Positions 1 through 8,166 of a stretch of DNA of 35,691 nucleotides are shown one piece after another; within the stretch, counting starts at the first letter, position 1; each line of letters begins with the position of its first letter. The DNA comes from Thermotogota bacterium (GTDB lineage Bacteria > Thermotogota > Thermotogae > Thermotogales > Thermotogaceae): assembly GCA_030550515.1 (NCBI GenBank), contig JAUQPE010000015.1, forward strand, positions 16,319-52,009, given 5' to 3'. The position numbers were made by a program, and so were the translations under genes. Under the pieces are notes generated by a model. The model saw nothing but the letters and a program-made list of their open reading frames with translations. It did not search any database and was not told the origin of the DNA.

Positions 1-621
1 TTGGCCGAGAGAAGGAACATCATGGAAAAACGCTGTAAGGAACTGGGTATCGAGTTCATCTTCGTCTCCGCGCCTGACCCGCTCGGAGAACAGGGACTGA
101 CGGGCGCTCAGCAGTTCATACTGGAAGACGTGCCAAGGCAGATAGCGAAATACGGAAAAGACACGGCTTTCTTCTCGACGAACTGTGGAATGCAAGAACC
201 TTTGATCAAGGCGATCCTGCAGCACGGTGGGATCTTTCCCGAGCAGTGTTGTCCTTCTCCGACACACGGTTATCCTGGTGCGCTCGGCATCGAGATTCCA
301 CCGGACAAGAAGGGTGACTACAACTACATACTCAAGGCCATCAACGACAAGATCGTTGAAAAGGGTGGGGCTGGAAGGTTTGCGACTTGGCCCGTTCCCG
401 TGAACATGGTCTTCACGGAGGCTGGTGTCGAGATAGCGATAGAGCTTGTTCAGAAGAAGATAAAGGCTGACGACATGAACGCCATAAAAGCTGTCCTCGA
501 CAGGGTTATCTCGAGCAAGATTTCAGGTTACGGTATCAAGACGATCACCAGGTACCCGAACGCTGGGAACTACTACATGATCACCATGGACTCCGTGATC
601 TTCGGTGTCACCAAATTCTGA
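1..621 (+). CDS. DUF3798-type substrate-binding protein of an ABC importer, 3' part
   Basis: Only the last 206 residues are present; the reading frame is open to the window edge, so the signal peptide and N-terminal lobe lie outside. The sequence resembles the DUF3798 family of periplasmic binding proteins (type I fold), recognised from features such as the FFSTNCGMQEPLIKAIL stretch and the PSPTHGYPGALGIEIP stretch. It is followed at once by the ATPase and two permeases of the same system, so its role is presumably to capture a small solute outside the inner membrane. The substrate is not known to me; the ATPase and permeases look like the sugar/nucleoside branch, which suggests but does not prove such a ligand. 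The TTG at position 1 is probably an internal leucine codon. A terminator directly after the stop should give this gene more transcript than the rest of the operon. Confidence 0.85.
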   Translation: MAERRNIMEKRCKELGIEFIFVSAPDPLGEQGLTGAQQFILEDVPRQIAKYGKDTAFFSTNCGMQEPLIKAILQHGGIFPEQCCPSPTHGYPGALGIEIPPDKKGDYNYILKAINDKIVEKGGAGRFATWPVPVNMVFTEAGVEIAIELVQKKIKADDMNAIKAVLDRVISSKISGYGIKTITRYPNAGNYYMITMDSVIFGVTKF

Positions 622-646
622 TCGTATCCCCTACCTCTTTGAACGG

Positions 647-679
647 AAAGATGTCGGCGTCCCCGCCGACATCTTTTTT
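647..679 (+). terminator. Internal (readthrough) terminator after the binding-protein gene
   Basis: A 13-bp perfect stem (647-659 with 664-676) with a four-base TCCC loop ends in a run of T that closes at 679. The ribosome binding site of the ATPase gene (GAGGAGG, 681-687) begins two bases later. The placement inside one transport operon suggests partial termination, giving excess binding protein over ATPase and permeases. That last point is inference from a pattern common in ABC operons. Confidence 0.85.
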
Positions 680-693
680 AGAGGAGGATGACC

Positions 694-2286
694 ATGCGGG
701 TCGTCTTGGAGATGAGAAACATAAGCAAATCCTTTTATGGAAACCAGGTTTTGAAGAACGTAAACCTCACACTGCACGAGGGGGAAGTACACGGACTCGT
801 CGGAGAGAACGGGGCTGGGAAAACAACACTCATGAACATCCTCTTCGGTATGCCAGTGATCCACAGCACGGGTGGCTTCGAGGGAGAGATCCTCATCGAC
901 GGCGAACGAGTCAACATAGACAGCCCAAGGAAAGCCATGGAGTACGGTATAGGTATGGTCCACCAGGAGTTCATGCTCATACCGGGTTTCACGGTCACCG
1001 AGAACATAAAGCTGAACAGGGAAATCACGAGAGAAAATATCTTGAGCAAGGTGTTTGGGAAGTCTCTCAGGACTCTGGACTTCCCTGCCATGAGGGAGGA
1101 CGCGAAAGAGGCCATCGGCACCATCGGAATGTCCATCGACGAGCTTGCGGTGGTCGCCGGCCTACCCGTGGCGCACAAACAGTTCATAGAGATCGCCAGG
1201 GAGATAGACAAGAAAAACCTCAGGATATTGGTTTTAGACGAACCAACGGCTGTTCTATCCGAATCTGAAGCGGAGAGGCTGTTGGACATCGTGCGGTACC
1301 TCACCAATAAGGGTGTGTCCATTCTCTTCATCTCCCACAGACTGAGTGAGGTTCTCAAGGTCTCCGACAGGATCACCATACTCAGGGACGGGGCGGTCGT
1401 GGACAGTGGCCCCGCCTCCAAGTTCACGCTCTCGGAGATCGCCGAGAAGATGGTGGGACGAAAGCTCGAAAACCTGGACTTGCCTCCCCGCACCAAGGAA
1501 CTCTCCGACGAAGACACCATCATGTCTATTAGGAATCTGAGAGTCTACATGCCCGGCGAAACGGTCAAGGATTTCAGCATAGACATCCGTCGAGGCGAGA
1601 TCTTGGGCATCGGGGGGTTGGCTGGTCACGGAAAACTGGGAGTGGCGAACGGAATCGCGGGGATGTACCCTGCGGAAGGCGAGGTTTACCTTGAAGGGAA
1701 ACCTTACAAGTTGAACGACGCGTCTTACGCCCTGAGAAATGGGGTGGTCTACCTTTCCGAGGACAGGAGGGGCGTAGGCTTGCTTCTGGATGAATCAGTG
1801 GAGATGAACATCGCTGCCACCGCGATCCTCGCGTTCGGTGAGTTCACGAGAAGGTTCCTCTTCTTCACCTTGTACGATCGAAAGAAAATAAGGGAACACG
1901 CGATGGAGATGATCAGAAAGCTCGACATACGTTGCAAATCGCCTTCTCAGATCGTCAGAAGACTCAGCGGTGGCAACCAACAGAAGGTTTGTTTGGCTAG
2001 GGCCTTCACGCTGAAACCTAAGATCTTGTTCGTTTCGGAGCCCACGAGGGGTATCGATGTTGGTGCGAAGAGGCTCGTCCTGGATTACCTGATCGAGCTG
2101 AACAGAAAACACGGCGTGACGATCGTGATGACTTCGAGTGAGCTTGCCGAGCTCAGGTCCATCTGCGATAGGATAGCGATCGTGGCTGAAGGGAGGCTCT
2201 CAGCCGTTCTGCCTCCAACAGCGAGCGATGCCGAATTCGGCTTGGCGATGGCTGGAGAGCTCCAAGGAGGGACGCACCGTGGATAA
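694..2286 (+). CDS. ABC importer ATPase with two nucleotide-binding domains (RbsA-like)
   Basis: This 530-residue protein has two fused ABC domains, as in the sugar and nucleoside importer ATPases of the RbsA type. Domain 1 carries a clean Walker A (GENGAGKTT, about residues 37-45) and Walker B (LVLDEPT), but its signature helix reads LPVAHKQ instead of LSGGQ. Domain 2 has a good signature (LSGGNQQK) and SEPTRG Walker B, while its Walker A is weak (GLAGHGKLG, no Ser/Thr after Lys), as is usual for the second domain of this family. It would power uptake through the two permeases that follow. ATG 694 is chosen over ATG 688 because GAGGAGG at 681-687 leaves six bases to 694 and none to 688. The end overlaps the next gene by eight bases. 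Confidence 0.93.
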   Translation: MRVVLEMRNISKSFYGNQVLKNVNLTLHEGEVHGLVGENGAGKTTLMNILFGMPVIHSTGGFEGEILIDGERVNIDSPRKAMEYGIGMVHQEFMLIPGFTVTENIKLNREITRENILSKVFGKSLRTLDFPAMREDAKEAIGTIGMSIDELAVVAGLPVAHKQFIEIAREIDKKNLRILVLDEPTAVLSESEAERLLDIVRYLTNKGVSILFISHRLSEVLKVSDRITILRDGAVVDSGPASKFTLSEIAEKMVGRKLENLDLPPRTKELSDEDTIMSIRNLRVYMPGETVKDFSIDIRRGEILGIGGLAGHGKLGVANGIAGMYPAEGEVYLEGKPYKLNDASYALRNGVVYLSEDRRGVGLLLDESVEMNIAATAILAFGEFTRRFLFFTLYDRKKIREHAMEMIRKLDIRCKSPSQIVRRLSGGNQQKVCLARAFTLKPKILFVSEPTRGIDVGAKRLVLDYLIELNRKHGVTIVMTSSELAELRSICDRIAIVAEGRLSAVLPPTASDAEFGLAMAGELQGGTHRG

Positions 2287-3319
2287 GCTCTTGGAATGGC
2301 TGAAGAGGGTGGATTTCCCCACCTTGGTGATATCGCTGTTCCTGGTGGCGCTGTTCTTCGTGGCGATCTTTGTGGAGGTTCCTATACCTTCTCTGTTGAG
2401 CGATTCCATAAGGCGAATAGGCATGAATGGGGTGCTCGTGTTGGCTATGGTACCGACGATCAGGGTCGGCGTGGGTCCCAACTTCGGTCTTCCGGTTGGA
2501 ATCATCGGAGGGCTCCTCGGTGCCCTCATCAGCATGCAGCTCGGTCTGAGCGGATTCCTTGGGTTTTGGGTTGCGGTTTTTCTTTCCGCGGCCATCTGTG
2601 TCGGAATAGGTTTGGGCTACGGTTGGCTACTCGAGAAGGTGAGAGGGCAAGAGATGATGGTTGGAACTTACATGGGTTATTCGATCGTCGCGTTCATGTC
2701 GATCATGTGGTTGATGTTGCCGTTCACCAACCCGGATATGGTGTGGGCGATAGGCGGAAAGGGACTCAGGTACACGCTCACCCTCGACAAGTACTTCGGT
2801 CACGTGTTGAACAACTTTCTGAAGTTCAAGGTCGGTGGGGTTGAGGTGCCGACTGGTTTGATCCTGTTCTTCGCTGGCGCTTGTCTCTTGGTGTACTTGT
2901 TCTTCAGAACCAAGGTGGGACTCGCGATAGACCTAGTGGGGCAGAACGAAAAGTACGCGATCAGTTCTGGTGTGAACCCAAAACGCGCGAGGTTGGTAGC
3001 CGTCGTGCTCTCCACGGTGATAGCGGGTGTCGGTATCATAGTCTACGCGCAGAGTTACGGTTTTCTCCAGCTCTACCAAGCCCCGCTCTTCATGACCTTT
3101 CCAGCCGTCGCTTCGATACTCATAGGGGGTGCTTCCATAAGGAGGGCTAACATACGGAACGTCGTGATCGGTACCGTCATCTTCCAAACCCTCCTGACCA
3201 TCTCCTTGCCCGTCTTGAGTCAGGTGACGCGTGGTGATGTGACCGAAGTGATGAGGTTGATCGTCAGCAACGGCATGATCCTGTACGCGCTCACAAGGGC
3301 ACCGAGGGAGGCGGGTTGA
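2279..3319 (+). CDS. ABC importer permease (BPD_transp_2 type), first of two
   Basis: A 346-residue integral membrane protein with roughly eight to ten hydrophobic segments. It resembles the branched-chain/sugar/nucleoside permease family (PF02653), including the conserved region GLAIDLVGQNEKYAISSGVNPKR followed by a hydrophobic stretch; the first part of that region is the usual coupling segment of the family. It pairs with the permease at 3321 and the double ATPase. The start is GTG 2279, with AAGGAGG at 2264-2270 placed eight bases upstream; it lies inside the end of the ATPase gene, so translation is probably coupled. Substrate unknown, as for the rest of the operon. Confidence 0.92.
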   Translation: MDKLLEWLKRVDFPTLVISLFLVALFFVAIFVEVPIPSLLSDSIRRIGMNGVLVLAMVPTIRVGVGPNFGLPVGIIGGLLGALISMQLGLSGFLGFWVAVFLSAAICVGIGLGYGWLLEKVRGQEMMVGTYMGYSIVAFMSIMWLMLPFTNPDMVWAIGGKGLRYTLTLDKYFGHVLNNFLKFKVGGVEVPTGLILFFAGACLLVYLFFRTKVGLAIDLVGQNEKYAISSGVNPKRARLVAVVLSTVIAGVGIIVYAQSYGFLQLYQAPLFMTFPAVASILIGGASIRRANIRNVVIGTVIFQTLLTISLPVLSQVTRGDVTEVMRLIVSNGMILYALTRAPREAG

Positions 3320-3320
3320 C

Positions 3321-4376
3321 ATGGAGAAGCTGAAAAAGGTACTGATCTCCTACGCGGTACCGATATTCTTTTCGATACTCTGTGTTTCCGCAGTCTTGGT
3401 CGCCAAGATCCCCCCTCTCTTCTTGGCCAGCGAGATCGTCAGAAGGCTCAGCAGGAACACTTTTTTGGTGCTTTCTCTCATCATCCCGATAGTCGCGGGC
3501 CTTGGTTTGAACTTCGGGATAGTGCTAGGTGCGATGGCGGCCCAAGCCGCCCTCTTCTTCGTGGTGGATTGGAAGATAAAGGGAATACCTGGGGTGCTGG
3601 TTGCGTGCTTGATGGCGAGTGCGATATCCGTGGTACTTGGATGGCTCGCCGGTTTAGTGCTCAACAAGGCCAAAGGAAGGGAGATGATCACGTCCATGAT
3701 CCTGGGTTTCTTCGCCAACGGCATCTACCAGCTCATCTTCCTGTTCTTCGTTGGCTCCATCATACCGTACCGAACGAGGCAGTTCTTGTTGCCCGAAGGT
3801 GTGGGGTTGAGGAACATGGTCGATCTCTACGGGACGGTCGCCTCTGCGCTGAACAACGCTTGGGTGGTTCGGATCGGAACGATCAGAGTCTTCATTCTCC
3901 CCCTCTTGATCGTAGGGGTGTTGTGTCTGTTCATCACTTTCCTCTTCAAAACGAAACTGGGACAAGACATCAGGGCGGTGGGACAAGACATGCACATCGC
4001 TGAGGTGGCTGGGATAGACGTGAACAAGGTTCGTGTCATCGCCATCGTCATCTCAACGGTGTTGGCCGCGATAGGTCAAGTGATCTACCTCCAGGACATA
4101 GGAACTGTAAACACCTACAACAGCCACGAACAAATCGGTCTTTTCTCGATAGCCGCCCTTTTGGTTGGAGGTGCCACGACGAGAAAAGCGACGATCTGGA
4201 ACGCCATCATAGGTGTTCTGCTGTTCCACACCCTCTTCGTCGTGGCCCCGAGTGCTGGAAACAGGCTCTTCGGCCAACCCCAAGTGGGTGAGTTCTTCAG
4301 GGAGTTCCTCGCTTACGCAGTCATAGCCTTCGCACTCGCCATGCACGGCTGGAGAACGAAAAGGATCCTGATGTGA
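3321..4376 (+). CDS. ABC importer permease (BPD_transp_2 type), second of two
   Basis: A 351-residue multi-spanning membrane protein homologous to the preceding permease and following it by one base. The family coupling segment appears as KLGQDIRAVGQDMHIAEVAG, followed by the typical GIDV-NK-R element. Having two different permeases beside one double ATPase suits a heterodimeric channel. ATG 3321 is preceded by a purine-rich GGGAGGCGGG stretch. The gene ends 31 bases before the convergent MFS gene. The hairpin between them has its T run on the opposite strand, so the stop of this operon is less well defined than that of its neighbour. Confidence 0.92.
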   Translation: MEKLKKVLISYAVPIFFSILCVSAVLVAKIPPLFLASEIVRRLSRNTFLVLSLIIPIVAGLGLNFGIVLGAMAAQAALFFVVDWKIKGIPGVLVACLMASAISVVLGWLAGLVLNKAKGREMITSMILGFFANGIYQLIFLFFVGSIIPYRTRQFLLPEGVGLRNMVDLYGTVASALNNAWVVRIGTIRVFILPLLIVGVLCLFITFLFKTKLGQDIRAVGQDMHIAEVAGIDVNKVRVIAIVISTVLAAIGQVIYLQDIGTVNTYNSHEQIGLFSIAALLVGGATTRKATIWNAIIGVLLFHTLFVVAPSAGNRLFGQPQVGEFFREFLAYAVIAFALAMHGWRTKRILM

Positions 4377-4380
4377 CGGG

Positions 4381-4407
4381 AAAAAAGGAGGGACCGGTGG
4401 TCCCTCC
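4381..4407 (-). terminator. Terminator of the MFS gene
   Basis: Read on the minus strand, a nine-bp perfect stem (4407-4399 with 4395-4387, three-base loop) begins directly after the MFS stop codon and is followed by six T. On the plus strand the hairpin lacks a T run, so it mainly serves the minus-strand gene, though it may also slow transcription from the ABC operon. Confidence 0.85.
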
Positions 4408-5688
4408 TCATTGAGACTCTCCTACCTTGCCAGAAGCAACGGCGAGCCTCTCCATGTTCGCTTCCAGGTTTTCGACGTCCCTCGAGAAGAAGAAGGCGAG
4501 TGCGAAGAGGAGTGCCGCGCAGATCAACCAAAAGTACGCCGAAAGTTTCAAAGCCATCGCCAAGGATCCGAAAGCCACCGACATCATTCCTCCGGCGAAC
4601 TTCCCGATACCGGTTCCGAGGGAGTCGGTGAGGTTGAATATGGAAAAGATCCTTCCCCTGTCCTGAGGCTCGTTCACGTTCAACAGCATGAACTTCACGT
4701 TTGGACCGGTGAGGCTCGCCACGAAAGAAGCCAGGAAACCAAGTAAACAGAGGATGAGCAGCCCTCCCCTGTAATCGAGCGTCAAAACGGTGAGGTACAC
4801 ACCGAAGGCGGTGGTCAAAGAGCAAAAGATGGGAACAGCCGCCTTGGACTTCTTGTAGAGCGCCGAGCCGCAAAGGCCTCCCACCACAATCCCGAACACG
4901 TTTCCAAGACCAAACACCAGAAAGACGACGGTACCCATCTCCACGGACAGTCCCCTCTCCCTCCTGAAGAACTCCACGAGAAAGTACGGGATTGCGCCCC
5001 AAGGCACCGTGCCCGCGATACCCTGCAGGAAGAGGAGCAAGTTCGTCTTCACGCTGACGAGCTTGAGGTAGTCTTCGGGCTTTGGCAATTTTGGATACGC
5101 ATAACCCACTTGAACGAGCTCTCCTATGCCCTTTTCGTAGGCTCCCCTCGCGGGCTCTTTCAAGACGAAGAGGGCCACGAGGGCCAGCGCCACGTTTGGA
5201 ACCGACACTACGATGAACGGAACCCTCCATCCAAACCTGGGTCCCAAGAATCCCGCTATGGCCAACCCCAGTACGCTCCCCACGGACATGGAGGAGGCGA
5301 TCCACGCCACAGCCTTTGCCCTCTTCACCTGATCGAACATGTCACCCAGCATCGAGTAGACGATGGGGAAGGAAGCCCCGACACCGATCCCCGTCAAGGT
5401 CCTCCAGAGGAAGAGTTCGCCGAACGACCTCGAAAAGGCCGTGAGGAGACAAGGTATCTCCCCTACCAGAATGGAAAAGATCAAAAGCATCTTCCTGTTG
5501 TGCCTGTCGGAGAGGTAACCCCACAGAAGACTCACCAAAGCTCCCACGATCGTGAAAGAAGAAGCGACAAGACCGATCTGTGCGTCCGTTATCCCGAATT
5601 CCTTCTCGACCAAGGCGATGTTCGGGGAGAGCGCCATCTGATCTGCGTTCAAGAGAACCATGAGAAGGAAGAGGAACAGGAGCGCCAT
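4408..5688 (-). CDS. Major facilitator superfamily transporter
   Basis: A 426-residue protein with about 12 predicted membrane segments. The MFS motif A is clear between helices 2 and 3 (GYLSDRHNRKMLL), and the second half carries a related loop. The overall look is that of the spinster-like and sugar-phosphate-like MFS branches, but I cannot assign a substrate. ATG 5688 is favoured because AGGAGG (5702-5697) lies eight bases upstream; the GTG at 5697 falls in the ribosome binding site itself. The gene is divergent from metE across about 147 bases and convergent with the ABC operon, so it is probably a single-gene unit ending in its own terminator. Confidence 0.92.
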   Translation of the reverse strand: MALLFLFLLMVLLNADQMALSPNIALVEKEFGITDAQIGLVASSFTIVGALVSLLWGYLSDRHNRKMLLIFSILVGEIPCLLTAFSRSFGELFLWRTLTGIGVGASFPIVYSMLGDMFDQVKRAKAVAWIASSMSVGSVLGLAIAGFLGPRFGWRVPFIVVSVPNVALALVALFVLKEPARGAYEKGIGELVQVGYAYPKLPKPEDYLKLVSVKTNLLLFLQGIAGTVPWGAIPYFLVEFFRRERGLSVEMGTVVFLVFGLGNVFGIVVGGLCGSALYKKSKAAVPIFCSLTTAFGVYLTVLTLDYRGGLLILCLLGFLASFVASLTGPNVKFMLLNVNEPQDRGRIFSIFNLTDSLGTGIGKFAGGMMSVAFGSLAMALKLSAYFWLICAALLFALAFFFSRDVENLEANMERLAVASGKVGESQ

Positions 5689-5755
5689 CGGAAACACCTC
5701 CTTTCAATTTTATGATAAAACTCGAGCCTTTCGGATTGATCCTTGAGGAAAAACA

Positions 5756-5801
5756 CTTGAAAATAGCTTGAAACGAGCGATCCAAAGAGTGTGTGTATAA
5801 T
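5756..5801 (+). promoter_or_regulatory. Candidate metE promoter with paired CTTGAAA direct repeats
   Basis: A perfect -10 box TATAAT lies at 5796-5801, inside GTGTGTATAAT. Upstream, CTTGAAA occurs twice (5756-5762 and 5767-5773), 11 bases apart or about one helical turn. The nearer TTGAAA could act as a -35 element but is 22 bases from the -10 box, too far for a normal promoter. Either an activator binds the repeats or the promoter does not need a -35. I saw no riboswitch-like structure in the short leader. Confidence 0.5.
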
Positions 5802-5835
5802 GTTTTCAACCGAAAGATCTTCTGGGGGTGGTGCC

Positions 5836-8088
5836 GTGAAAACGTTGGCTTACGGTTTCCCAAAACTTGGGGAAAAGAGAGAGTTCAAGAACCTGCTGGA
5901 GAACTACTGGAAAGGCAGGATATCCGATGTCGAATTTGTGGAAGGGATGAATTCTCTGAGGGACTGGATGGCTTCTCTCTACAGAGAGCACGTGGATCTT
6001 TTCCCTTCCAACGAGCTCTCCTATTACGACTTCGTGCTCGACATGGCGATAACCTTGGGGGTCATACCGAAAAGGTTCGGAGAGTACGAAGGTTTGCGGA
6101 CTTATTTTGAGATGGCGAGAGGAAAGGAAGCCCTCGAGATGACCAAGTACTTCAACACCAACTATCACTACCTCGTGCCGGAACTCGAGGAAAGGGTGTT
6201 CGAACCGATCAGGAACATTCCCCTCGAAGAATACACGTACTTCAAAGAGAAAGGGCTCGACACCCTTCCGAAGGTGATCGCTCCTTACACCTTCCTGAAG
6301 CTCTCCAAGATTCCAACCGAGAATGGATTCAGAAGGATCGAAAGTTTGAGGGAACTGGAAGAGTACCTGAAGGCCCTTCTTCCCGTCTACGAGGAAATCC
6401 TGGAAAGTCTGAAGGTGGCGGGAGCGAAGGTGGTCTTGATGGAAGATCCCGCCCTCTGTCTCGACGTGGAAGATTGGGCGTGGGACCTCGTACACGACGC
6501 GTACGATGTTTTGAGCGAGCACCTCGACATTTACGTGATAACTTACTACGACAGCGTTTCCGATTACGAAAAATTCGTCGATCTTCCGGTGAGGGCACTC
6601 GGTTTGGACTTCGTCTCCAACGGTGAAAACCTTGAAAATCTCAAAAGATACGGTTTTCCGGAAGGCAAGATACTCATAGCGGGTGTGATAAACGGTAGGA
6701 ACGTGTGGAGAGCGAACCTCAAAGAGAAGTTGACTTTGGTGGAAGAATTATCGAAGGTCGCTGTGGAAGTTGTGATTTCCAACTCGTGTCCCCTCTTCCA
6801 TTTACCGGTGAGCGTGCAACCAGAGGACAGCTTGCCGGAGGGTTTAAAGGAAAGGCTCTCTTTCGCGAAGGAAAAACTGTGGGAACTGAGGGTTTTGAAA
6901 CTCGCTTTCGAGGGCGATCCAGAATCTCTAAAGGAGGTTGAAAGATCCGCCGAGCTTTCCAAGAGACCTTTCGGTGTCAGGGAGGATGTGAGGAGGCGCG
7001 TGGCTTCCCTGCGGGAAGAGGACTTCCAGCGGGAGTTACCGTACGTCGAGAGAGTGAAACTTCAAAGGGAAATCTTGAAACTCCCCGTTCTTCCGACGAC
7101 CACGATAGGTTCCTTCCCTCAAACCGAGGAAGTCAAGAAGAAGAGAGCCGACTACGTCTCCGGTAAGGTAACCGAAGGAGAGTACAAGGATTTCATAAGG
7201 AAGCAGATCGAGCGCGTCGTGAGGTTACAGGAAGAGTTGAGACTGGACGTGTTGGTGCACGGAGAGTTCGAGAGAACGGACATGGTGGAGTTCTTCGCGC
7301 AGAAGCTCGAAGGTGTTGCCACCACGAAGCACGGTTGGGTGCTTTCTTACGGTTCGAGGGTCTACAGACCACCCATCGTGTATGGGGACGTCTTCAGGCC
7401 GTCACCGATGACCGTCGAGGAGATAAGCTACGCGCAGTCCCTCACGAAAAAACCCGTCAAAGGTATGCTCACCGGACCGGTGACGATACTGAACTGGAGT
7501 TATCACAGAGAAGACATCTCGAAAGAAGAGATCGCTTACCAAATAGCCCTTGCCCTGCTGGACGAGGTCAAAGATCTCGAAAAAGCCGGAATAAGGATCA
7601 TCCAAATTGACGAGCCCGCCTTCAGAGAGGGGGCCCCACTCAAGAAGAGGGACTGGCCCAAATATTTTGGTTGGGCCGTGAAGGCGTTCAGGCTCTGTTC
7701 GAAGGCGAGCCCGCAGGTGCAGGTGCACACCCACATGTGCTACAGCGAGTTCAACGAGGTGATCGATTACATACACCAAATGGACTTCGACGTCGTATCG
7801 ATAGAGGCGTCGCGCAGCAAAGGTGAGATCCTTTCCGCCTTCGAGTCCTTCAAAAACTGGGATAGACAGATAGGGATCGGCGTGTACGACGTTCATTCGC
7901 CCGTCGTGCCCACAAAAGAGCAGATCAGGGCCGTCTTGGAGAGGGCCATGCGCGTGTTGCCTGTTGAGCTCTTGTGGGTGAATCCCGATTGTGGTCTGAA
8001 AACGAGGAGATGGGAAGAGGTGATACCTTCCTTGAAGAACATGGTCGAGGTCGCCAGGGAGTTGAGGGAGAAAGTTTCCCAACGGTGA
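5836..8088 (+). CDS. metE: Cobalamin-independent methionine synthase
   Basis: MetE transfers a methyl group from 5-methyltetrahydropteroyl-glutamate to homocysteine, forming methionine in the cytoplasm. The 750-residue length and the two-barrel layout (N-terminal Meth_synt_1, C-terminal Meth_synt_2) are normal. All zinc ligands are present: His633 and Cys635 (HTHMCYSEF), Glu657 (SIEAS) and Cys719 (NPDCGLKTR), and the homocysteine-site stretch [10 protein letters not shown] marks the start of the C-terminal barrel. GTG 5836 is chosen because the family begins with a motif like the one here ([15 protein letters not shown]) and because a GGGGGTGG element sits just upstream; in-frame starts further up add only non-conserved residues. 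It is transcribed alone, with the export cassette starting 78 bases after its stop under a separate promoter. Confidence 0.97.
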   Translation: MKTLAYGFPKLGEKREFKNLLENYWKGRISDVEFVEGMNSLRDWMASLYREHVDLFPSNELSYYDFVLDMAITLGVIPKRFGEYEGLRTYFEMARGKEALEMTKYFNTNYHYLVPELEERVFEPIRNIPLEEYTYFKEKGLDTLPKVIAPYTFLKLSKIPTENGFRRIESLRELEEYLKALLPVYEEILESLKVAGAKVVLMEDPALCLDVEDWAWDLVHDAYDVLSEHLDIYVITYYDSVSDYEKFVDLPVRALGLDFVSNGENLENLKRYGFPEGKILIAGVINGRNVWRANLKEKLTLVEELSKVAVEVVISNSCPLFHLPVSVQPEDSLPEGLKERLSFAKEKLWELRVLKLAFEGDPESLKEVERSAELSKRPFGVREDVRRRVASLREEDFQRELPYVERVKLQREILKLPVLPTTTIGSFPQTEEVKKKRADYVSGKVTEGEYKDFIRKQIERVVRLQEELRLDVLVHGEFERTDMVEFFAQKLEGVATTKHGWVLSYGSRVYRPPIVYGDVFRPSPMTVEEISYAQSLTKKPVKGMLTGPVTILNWSYHREDISKEEIAYQIALALLDEVKDLEKAGIRIIQIDEPAFREGAPLKKRDWPKYFGWAVKAFRLCSKASPQVQVHTHMCYSEFNEVIDYIHQMDFDVVSIEASRSKGEILSAFESFKNWDRQIGIGVYDVHSPVVPTKEQIRAVLERAMRVLPVELLWVNPDCGLKTRRWEEVIPSLKNMVEVARELREKVSQR

Positions 8089-8103
8089 ACGAGTAAATCT
8101 TCC

Positions 8104-8133
8104 TTGGATTTTTCCCTTTCGACCCAATATAAT
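8104..8133 (+). promoter_or_regulatory. Candidate promoter of the export cassette
   Basis: TTGGAT (8104-8109) and a perfect TATAAT (8128-8133) are separated by 18 bases, in the gap between metE and the SLBB gene. A strong GAGGAGG ribosome binding site follows at 8153-8159. Confidence 0.55.
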
Positions 8134-8166
8134 AGACTTGATGGAAAACGACGAGGAGGTAAGAGC

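Noticed and set aside
4313-5305. A 330-codon open frame on the minus strand in another frame of the MFS gene
   Set aside because: The MFS frame has membrane helices and motif A; the other product is a low-complexity Arg/Gly-rich shadow.
5700-5835. Possible SAM or cobalamin riboswitch ahead of metE
   Set aside because: The predicted leader is only about 30 bases after the -10 box, too short for either class, and has no terminator hairpin.
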